Below are positions 13,835 through 19,065 of a stretch of 19,065 bases of DNA, piece by piece; the first letter of the stretch is position 1; each line of letters starts with the position of its first letter. The stretch lies in assembly GCA_910577335.1 (NCBI GenBank), contig CAJTMJ010000051.1, forward strand, positions 1-19,065, read 5' to 3'. The notes below the pieces were generated by a model. The model was not told the origin of the DNA. It did not search any database and worked only from the letters and a program-made list of their open reading frames with translations. The DNA comes from an uncultured Duncaniella sp. (GTDB lineage: Bacteria; Bacteroidota; Bacteroidia; Bacteroidales; Muribaculaceae). The translations under genes and the position numbers were made by a program.

Positions 13835-14154
13835 TGGCTGAATATTCTATCAATAAGGGTATTGGTAGAAGTGTAGAGTACAAGGGTCTGAAGGCGCAGT
13901 ATCTGTTCATCTTTGCCGGGGGCTTGCTCGCCCTGTTCGTGGTGTTCGTCATCATGTATATCGCCGGCTTGTCCCAATGGATCTGCATAGGGTTTGGCGT
14001 TACTGCCGCCTCAGTCCTTGTCTGGCTTACCTTCCATCTCAATGCCAAGTACGGGCAGTACGGTCTGATGAAACTTGCCGCTGTGAAATATCATCCGCGC
14101 TACATCATTAACCGTCTTCGCCTTAACCGCCTAATCAGATACAGGAAGAAATGA
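13834..14154 (+). CDS. traF: Conjugal transfer protein TraF (DUF4133)
   Basis: A 106-residue membrane protein of the DUF4133 family, at the VirB3-like position directly before the VirB4-like ATPase. The family start motif INKGIGRSVEYKGLKAQY is clear (residues 6-23). Two membrane segments follow (about 24-45 and 48-67), then a basic C-terminus (RLRLNRLIRYRKK). The ATG at 13834 is taken because it begins right at the family motif and overlaps the traE stop in a TAATG; the frame stays open upstream, but that part is an overlap of traE in another frame. Its stop overlaps traG as ATGA. Like VirB3, it probably works with the ATPase at the inner membrane. Confidence 0.9.
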   Translation: MAEYSINKGIGRSVEYKGLKAQYLFIFAGGLLALFVVFVIMYIAGLSQWICIGFGVTAASVLVWLTFHLNAKYGQYGLMKLAAVKYHPRYIINRLRLNRLIRYRKK

Positions 14155-16658
14155 GAAATATACTGAAAGCCACAACACTGGAATCCAAGTTGCCGCTGCT
14201 CGCCGTGGAACACGGCTGTATCATCAGCAAAGATGCCGATATAACGGTTGCCTTCGAGGTCAGTCTGCCGGAACTGTTCACAGTGACATCTGCCGAATAT
14301 GAAGCCATGCACGGTGCATGGTGCAAGGCAATCAAGGTGTTGCCTCACTATTCGGTGGTGCATAGGCAGGACTGGTTCTGCTCGGAGAAATATAAGCCGG
14401 AGTTGCAAAAGGATGATTTATCCTTTTTGGACAGGAGCTTTGAACGCCACTTCAACGAGCGTCCATATCTCGCCCACAAGTGCTATCTGTTCCTGACAAA
14501 GACAACGAAGGAGCGGGCGCGTCAGCAGAGCAATTTCTCCACTCTCTGCCGAGGGCGAATCACCCCGAAGGAACTCAATCACGAAATGGTTGTCAAATTC
14601 ATGGAGTCGGTGGAACAGTTCGAGCGCATCATCAATGACACCGGCTATATCAGGCTGCGTCGCCTCTCTGATGATGAGCTGGTCGGTACAGAGAAAACTT
14701 CCGGGCTGATTGAGAAATATATGTCACTGACAATGGACGATGTTACCTGTCTGGAAGATATAGACCTCGATGCACGTCAGATGCGGATTGGCGACAAGAT
14801 GCTCTGTCTGCATACGCTGTCCGACACCGATGATCTCCCCGCAAAGGTCAGTACCGATAACCGTTATGAGAGGTTATCGACTGACCGGAGCGACTGCCGA
14901 TTGAGCTTTGCAAGTCCCATCGGGTTGCTGTTGCCCTGCAACCATATCGTCAACCAGTATGTGCTGATTGACGACCACGATGAGAACTTAGCAAGGTTTG
15001 AAAAGACTGCCCGCAATATGAACTCGTTGAGCCGCTACTCACGCTCAAACGCAATTAACAAGGAGTGGATTGACCGCTATCTCAACGAGGCACATTCATA
15101 CGGTCTGACCTCCGTCCGCTGCCATGTCAATATCATGGCATGGAGTGATGACGCTGAGGAACTGCGGCGAATCAAGAATGATGTCGGCGGTCAGTTGGCT
15201 ACAATGGGATGTATGCCACGGCACAACACCATCGACTGCCCGACACTGTTCTGGTCGGCGATACCCGGCAATGAGGCTGATTTCCCAGCCGAGGAAAGTT
15301 TTTACACTTTCATCGAGCCATCGGTATGTTTTTTCACTGCTGAAACGAACTATCGCAGTAGCCTGTCACCCTTTGGTATCAAGATGGTTGACCGCCTCAC
15401 GGGCAAGCCTATCCACTTGGATATTAGCGATGAGCCGATGAAAAGAGGTATCACGACCAACCGCAACAAATTCATCCTCGGACCATCAGGCAGCGGTAAG
15501 TCTTTCTTCACCAACCATTTTGTCCGACAATATTATGAACAGGGTGCGCATATACTCCTGATTGACACCGGCAACTCTTATGAGGGTCTCTGCAATCTGA
15601 TTCATAATAAGACGCATGGCGAAGATGGTGTCTATTACACCTATACCGAGGACAGCCCGATTTCGTTCAATCCTTTCTACACCGATGACGGAGTCTTCGA
15701 TGTGGAGAAGAAAGACTCCATCAAGACGCTGCTCCTGACTCTCTGGAAGTCAGAGGACGACAGGGTGAGCAAGACCGAAAGCGGTGAATTAGGCTCGGCG
15801 TTGTCGATGTTCCTTGAAAAAATGGCTAAGGATAAGGACATAGTTCCGTGCTTCGACTCGTTCTATGAGTTTATGCGTGACGAGTATCGCGCTGAAATGG
15901 CGCAACGTCCTATCCCCATCTATAAGCAGGATTTCGACATTGACAACTTCCTGACTACTCTGAGGCAGTATTACCACGGAGGTCGTTTTGACTTCCTGCT
16001 CAACTCCAAAGAGAATATCGACCTGCTCGGTAAACGCTTAATTGTCTTTGAAATAGACAGTATCAAGGATAATAAGGACCTTTTTCCTGTGGTGACAATC
16101 ATCATCATGGAGGCTTTCATCAACAAGATGCGAAGGCTCAAAGGTATCCGGAAAGTACTTATCTGTGAGGAGGCTTGGAAGGCTCTTTCTTCGGCTAACA
16201 TGGCGGAGTATATGAAGTACCTCTATAAGACTGTGCGTAAATATTTTGGCGAGGCTGTGGTGGTAACACAGGAGGTAGATGATATAATCTCCAGTCCTAT
16301 CGTGAAAGAGACTATCATCAACAACTCCGACTGTAAAATCCTGCTCGACCAGCGCAAGTACATGAATCGCTTCGACCAGATTCAGGAACTGCTCGGTCTG
16401 ACCGACAAGGAGAAGGCTCAGATACTCTCCATAAACATGGCTAACAATCCGAACCGCCTCTATAAAGAGGTGTGGATTGGTTTAGGCGGCACTCAATCCG
16501 CCGTCTATGCCACGGAGGTGTCAATGGAGGAATATCTCTGCTATACAACCGAGGAAACGGAGAAGATTCAGGTACTCAACAAAGCGAAGCAATTAGGAGG
16601 CGACACCGAAGCTGCCATCAAAATGCTCGCCAACGAAAGGAAGGAGGGTGTGACATGA
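14151..16658 (+). CDS. traG: VirB4-like conjugation ATPase TraG
   Basis: An 835-residue ATPase that powers assembly of or export through the conjugation channel at the inner membrane. Walker A is GPSGSGKS at 444-451, followed by HILLIDTGNSYEGL. Walker B is near 667-676 (RKVLICEEAWKALSS), and VVVTQEVDDIISSPIVKETIINN is the conserved VirB4 sensor region. An N-terminal VirB4 portion, LSFASPIGLLLPCNHIVNQY to FYTFIEPSVCFFTAE, matches Bacteroides TraG. Length fits (about 830). No membrane segment is obvious, so it is probably membrane-associated through TraF. It is joined at both ends by ATGA overlaps. The name TraG here follows CTnDOT and is not the VirD4-like TraG of other systems. Confidence 0.95.
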   Translation: MRNILKATTLESKLPLLAVEHGCIISKDADITVAFEVSLPELFTVTSAEYEAMHGAWCKAIKVLPHYSVVHRQDWFCSEKYKPELQKDDLSFLDRSFERHFNERPYLAHKCYLFLTKTTKERARQQSNFSTLCRGRITPKELNHEMVVKFMESVEQFERIINDTGYIRLRRLSDDELVGTEKTSGLIEKYMSLTMDDVTCLEDIDLDARQMRIGDKMLCLHTLSDTDDLPAKVSTDNRYERLSTDRSDCRLSFASPIGLLLPCNHIVNQYVLIDDHDENLARFEKTARNMNSLSRYSRSNAINKEWIDRYLNEAHSYGLTSVRCHVNIMAWSDDAEELRRIKNDVGGQLATMGCMPRHNTIDCPTLFWSAIPGNEADFPAEESFYTFIEPSVCFFTAETNYRSSLSPFGIKMVDRLTGKPIHLDISDEPMKRGITTNRNKFILGPSGSGKSFFTNHFVRQYYEQGAHILLIDTGNSYEGLCNLIHNKTHGEDGVYYTYTEDSPISFNPFYTDDGVFDVEKKDSIKTLLLTLWKSEDDRVSKTESGELGSALSMFLEKMAKDKDIVPCFDSFYEFMRDEYRAEMAQRPIPIYKQDFDIDNFLTTLRQYYHGGRFDFLLNSKENIDLLGKRLIVFEIDSIKDNKDLFPVVTIIIMEAFINKMRRLKGIRKVLICEEAWKALSSANMAEYMKYLYKTVRKYFGEAVVVTQEVDDIISSPIVKETIINNSDCKILLDQRKYMNRFDQIQELLGLTDKEKAQILSINMANNPNRLYKEVWIGLGGTQSAVYATEVSMEEYLCYTTEETEKIQVLNKAKQLGGDTEAAIKMLANERKEGVT

Positions 16659-16843
16659 AAATTCCCAAAGTGTTTCACCCGATTCTCGGAGTGCTGATTG
16701 GATTTATCCTGTTTCTCGCCGGAATTGCAGTCCTCTCCGCAGTCTTTGTGGCGACATACAAGGCTATCCAGTATGCAAAGCCATTTGCCTATGACGTTAT
16801 TACAAACATCGTTAACCACCTCGCACAATGGCTACCGCTATGA
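16655..16843 (+). CDS. Small membrane protein of the tra operon
   Basis: A 62-residue protein starting in an ATGA overlap with traG. The sequence is MKIPKVFHPILGVLIGF at the start, one long hydrophobic segment (about 10-35), then a short C-terminal part ending HLAQWLPL. I do not recognise a family. Its stop overlaps the next small gene as ATGA. The tight overlaps on both sides, not sequence similarity, are the evidence that it is a true gene. It occupies the place between traG and traI where traH is expected in CTnDOT-type elements. Confidence 0.6.
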   Translation: MKIPKVFHPILGVLIGFILFLAGIAVLSAVFVATYKAIQYAKPFAYDVITNIVNHLAQWLPL

Positions 16844-16974
16844 AAGTCCTCTATGTTCTATGGGCAATAATTGCCGGCATCTTCATCGGGCTGCTTTCCC
16901 TGATAACCTTCCCGTTGCTCCTGCTTTTGGTGGGAGTGAAAATAATCGGAGGCATGGCCTCCAAAATTAGATAA
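16840..16974 (+). CDS. Very small membrane protein of the tra operon
   Basis: A 44-residue protein (48 if an ATG at 16828 is used). I chose 16840 because it makes the same ATGA overlap as its neighbours. It is nearly all hydrophobic: MKVLYVLWAIIAGIFIGLLS then TFPLLLLLVGVKIIGGM, ending ASKIR. It could form a two-helix hairpin in the inner membrane. No family is recognised. It ends 21 bases before traI. It may be an accessory part of the channel or a small stabilising subunit, which is inferred from position. Confidence 0.55.
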   Translation: MKVLYVLWAIIAGIFIGLLSLITFPLLLLLVGVKIIGGMASKIR

Positions 16975-16995
16975 CCACAAAATCCAACGTAAAAA

Positions 16996-17634
16996 ATGAA
17001 ACAATTAAAATTTCTATTCCCTCTCATTGCCCTGTGCCTCATGTTAGGCACGGGCAGGGCAAACGCCCAATGGACGGTAATCGACCCGTCAAACATCGCC
17101 CAGTCTATCGTAAATTCCTCAAAATCACTCGTACAGGAATCAACGACCGCCCAAAATATGATTAACAACTTCAAGGAGACGGTCAAAATTTACCAGCAGG
17201 CGAAGAAATATTACGATGCCCTGCAATCCGTGAACAATCTCGTCCGCGATGCCCGCAAGGTGCAGCAGACAGTCCTGATGCTCGGCGACATATCCGGTTA
17301 TTACGTCAACAACTTCAAGAAGATGCTGACCGACCCCAATTTCACGAGTGCCGAACTATCGGCCATAGCCTCCGGCTACACCCGCATCCTCGAAGAAGCC
17401 AACGGCGTGCTGGGCGACTTGAAGCAGGTGGTCAACATCACGACGCTCAGTATGACCGACAAGGATCGCATGGACATCGTGGACAGTTGCCACAAGGAGA
17501 TGAAGCGTCTGAAGAACCTGACGGCGTATTTCACCAACAAGAACATCTCGGTGTCGTATCTCCGCGCCAAGAAGAAGGCGGATACCCAGAGGGTTGTGAG
17601 CCTCTACGGTGACGGCTCCGAAAAATACTGGTAA
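16996..17634 (+). CDS. traI: Conjugal transfer protein TraI (DUF4141)
   Basis: A 212-residue exported protein of the DUF4141 family. It has a clear signal peptide: MKQLKFLFPLIALCLMLG, cut probably after ANA (residue 24) before QWTVIDP. The mature part is helical and coiled-coil-like (AQNMINNFKETVKIYQQAKK, then LQSVNNLVRDARKVQQ), with the conserved ISGYYVNNFKKMLTDPNFTS block and the ISVSYLRAKKKADTQ end. This layout resembles VirB5-like periplasmic or pilus-tip proteins of type IV secretion systems. CCACAAAATCC ends 10 bases before the ATG, one base different from the motif before the acidic-protein gene. Its stop overlaps traJ (TAATG). Confidence 0.9.
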   Translation: MKQLKFLFPLIALCLMLGTGRANAQWTVIDPSNIAQSIVNSSKSLVQESTTAQNMINNFKETVKIYQQAKKYYDALQSVNNLVRDARKVQQTVLMLGDISGYYVNNFKKMLTDPNFTSAELSAIASGYTRILEEANGVLGDLKQVVNITTLSMTDKDRMDIVDSCHKEMKRLKNLTAYFTNKNISVSYLRAKKKADTQRVVSLYGDGSEKYW

Positions 17635-18650
17635 TGCCTATGCTCTGCGCGATAGATTTCTCAAACCTCCACTCCATACTCCGGTCGCTATATGACGAGA
17701 TGATGCCTCTGTGCGGCGACATGGCGGGAGTGGCCCAGGGCATAGCCGGTCTCGGCGCCCTGTTCTATGTGGCTTACCGTATCTGGCAGTCGCTGGCAAG
17801 GGCCGAACCGATTGATGTGTTCCCGCTGCTCCGTCCTTTCGTTATAGGTTTCTGTATAATGTTCTTCCCCAATGTCGTACTCGGTACAATCAACTCGGTA
17901 ATGTCACCGATTGTGCAGGGAACCGCCTCGATGCTCGAAGGGCAGACTCTCGATATGCAGAAATACCGGGAGGAAAAGGACAGGCTGGAATACGAACAGA
18001 TGATGAACGACCCATCGACCGCTTATCTCGTTGACGATGCCGAGTTTGACCGTCAGATTGATGAACTCGGTGTGACAGAGATTGGCACAGCCGCCGGAAT
18101 GTATATCGAGAGAGGTATGTATAAGGTCAAGAAGGCAATCCAAAACTTTTTCCGCGAACTGTTGGAAATGCTCTTTCAGGCTGCCTCGCTCACGATAGAC
18201 ACGATAAGGACATTCTTCCTGATAGTGCTGGCGATATTGGGACCGATAGCGTTTGCCATATCCGTCTGGGATGGTTTCCAGAACACCCTTGTCCAGTGGA
18301 TATGCCGATACATTCAGACCTATCTATGGTTGCCTGTGGCTGATTTATTCTCCACAATCCTTGCCAAAATCCAAGTGCTGATGTTACAGAATGACATTTC
18401 GGAACTGACTAATAATCCGAATGTTGACCTCGACGGAAGCAACACCGCTTACACGATTTTCATGATCATAGGCATCATCGGCTACTTTACAATCCCGACC
18501 GTCGCAGGCTGGATTATTCAGGCAGGTGGTATGGGCAGCTACAACCGCTCGATCAACAACACCGCCATGACCGGAGGCTCATGGGCCGGCAGCATCGCCG
18601 GAGGCGTGGCAGGAAACGTGGCAGGTCGAGCCGGCAAACTCCTTAAATAA
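17634..18650 (+). CDS. traJ: Conjugative transposon protein TraJ (VirB6-like)
   Basis: A 338-residue polytopic membrane protein. Hydrophobic segments lie at about 30-48, 66-88, 182-212, 220-245 and 273-297. A charged insertion rich in Glu, Asp and Met (about 105-170) separates the second and third. LGPIAFAISVWDGFQNTLVQ followed by WICRYIQTYLWLPVADLF is the signature of the Bacteroides TraJ family and of VirB6-type channel proteins. A Gly/Ala/Asn-rich C-terminus (GSIAGGVAGNVAGRAGK) follows. It is expected in the inner membrane as part of the DNA-translocating channel. It overlaps traI by one base and is followed by a 72-base gap with an inverted repeat before traK. Confidence 0.92.
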   Translation: MPMLCAIDFSNLHSILRSLYDEMMPLCGDMAGVAQGIAGLGALFYVAYRIWQSLARAEPIDVFPLLRPFVIGFCIMFFPNVVLGTINSVMSPIVQGTASMLEGQTLDMQKYREEKDRLEYEQMMNDPSTAYLVDDAEFDRQIDELGVTEIGTAAGMYIERGMYKVKKAIQNFFRELLEMLFQAASLTIDTIRTFFLIVLAILGPIAFAISVWDGFQNTLVQWICRYIQTYLWLPVADLFSTILAKIQVLMLQNDISELTNNPNVDLDGSNTAYTIFMIIGIIGYFTIPTVAGWIIQAGGMGSYNRSINNTAMTGGSWAGSIAGGVAGNVAGRAGKLLK

Positions 18651-18659
18651 AGTAATAAC

Positions 18660-18705
18660 TCATAGTTACGAGTGACGAGGTTCACTTCATCACTCATAAC
18701 TATGA
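18660..18705. repeat. Long inverted repeat between traJ and traK
   Basis: Two 19-base arms (18660-18678 starting TCATAGTTACGAG, and 18687-18705) flank an 8-base loop. The plus-strand RNA would have two C-A mismatches. In the minus-strand RNA the same positions become G-U pairs, so that stem would be fully paired. It fills most of the only sizeable gap in the traE-traK run. It could be an attenuator or a small inserted repeat. Confidence 0.6.
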
Positions 18706-18722
18706 CTTAAAACCTAAAAAGA

Positions 18723-19065
18723 ATGGAATTTAAGTCATTAAAAAACATCGAGACCTCCTTCCGGCAGATAAGGCTTTTCGGCATTGTCATGGTATCGCTC
18801 TGCGCCTTCATCGCAATCGGCGCCGTGGTGCTGTCGCTGAACTTCGCCGAGAAACAGAGGGAGAAAATCTATGTCCTTGACAACGGCAAGAGCCTGATGC
18901 TTGCCTTGTCGCAAGACATGGAGCAGAACCGCCCGGCGGAGGCACGGGAACACGTGCGCCGCTTCCATGAGCTGTTCTTCACCCTGTCGCCCGACAAGTC
19001 GGCGATAGAGCACAACATCAACCGCGCCATGTCACTGGCCGACAAGAGTGCCTATAACTACTACT
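18723..19065 (+). CDS. traK: Conjugal transfer protein TraK (VirB8-like), partial
   Basis: The first 114 residues of an inner-membrane protein cut by the window's right edge. MEFKSLKNIETSFRQIRLFG is the short cytoplasmic part, and a membrane segment (about 20-42, IVMVSLCAFIAIGAVVLSLN) follows. The start of a periplasmic domain is then seen: KIYVLDNGKSLMLALSQDM and EAREHVRRFHELFFTLSPDK. These match the TraK family of Bacteroides conjugative elements, which corresponds to VirB8, a scaffold of the type IV secretion complex. The frame is open to the last base, so the 3' end lies outside. Its ATG is 18 bases after the inverted repeat. Confidence 0.9.
   Translation, partial: MEFKSLKNIETSFRQIRLFGIVMVSLCAFIAIGAVVLSLNFAEKQREKIYVLDNGKSLMLALSQDMEQNRPAEAREHVRRFHELFFTLSPDKSAIEHNINRAMSLADKSAYNYY

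Overview
The window is part of an integrative and conjugative element (conjugative transposon) of the CTnDOT family from a gut-type Bacteroidales (Bacteroides, Parabacteroides or Muribaculaceae relative). This rests on the mobA-mobB-mobC cluster facing away from a traA-traB...traE-traF-traG...traI-traJ-traK operon, on an RteC-domain regulator, on Bacteroidetes-type -7 promoter boxes (TAnnTTTG), and on the lack of strong Shine-Dalgarno sites. The element is not complete here: no integrase, excisionase or end is visible, and traK runs off the right edge.

Layout. (1) 1-2642 is an accessory region: a LuxR-type regulator on the minus strand, divergent from a plus-strand run of sugar O-acetyltransferase, secreted DUF1349 protein and a VOC/glyoxalase-like gene. 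The last is broken by a one-base deletion in a C run. The divergent promoter region holds a perfect 18-bp palindrome carrying a -7 box on each strand. (2) 2643-5228 is a regulatory block: a minus-strand NtrC-like AAA+ protein (RteB-like, without a GAFTGA loop), divergent from an RteC-like protein and a small, extremely acidic unknown protein. A bidirectional hairpin terminator follows. (3) 5301-9081, minus strand, is the mobilization operon: ribbon-helix-helix-like MobA, MOBP relaxase MobB and coupling ATPase MobC. (4) 9082-10224 is a 1.1-kb non-coding region with several inverted repeats just upstream of mobA (candidate oriT), an in-register tandem array of 8-bp repeats (21 units plus decayed flanks) and a 68-bp imperfect direct repeat bracketing the array. 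(5) 10225-19065, plus strand, is the transfer operon: ParA-like TraA, three proteins in a row with a DUF3408/TraB-like domain (one membrane-anchored), a further membrane-anchored acidic protein, then the type IV secretion apparatus (TraE, TraF, VirB4-like TraG, two tiny membrane proteins, TraI, VirB6-like TraJ, VirB8-like TraK).

How it fits together. MobA and MobB would nick the element at oriT, and MobC would couple the relaxosome to the channel built by TraE-TraK. The most interesting unexplained part is the combination of the octamer array beside the presumed oriT, the ParA-like TraA, and the tandem DUF3408-type proteins, two soluble and one on a membrane anchor. I suggest these form a DNA-positioning system that brings the relaxosome to the membrane channel, by analogy with ParA/ribbon-helix-helix partition systems and with VirC1/VirC2 acting on the overdrive repeats of Ti plasmids. 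That is inference, not shown by the sequence.
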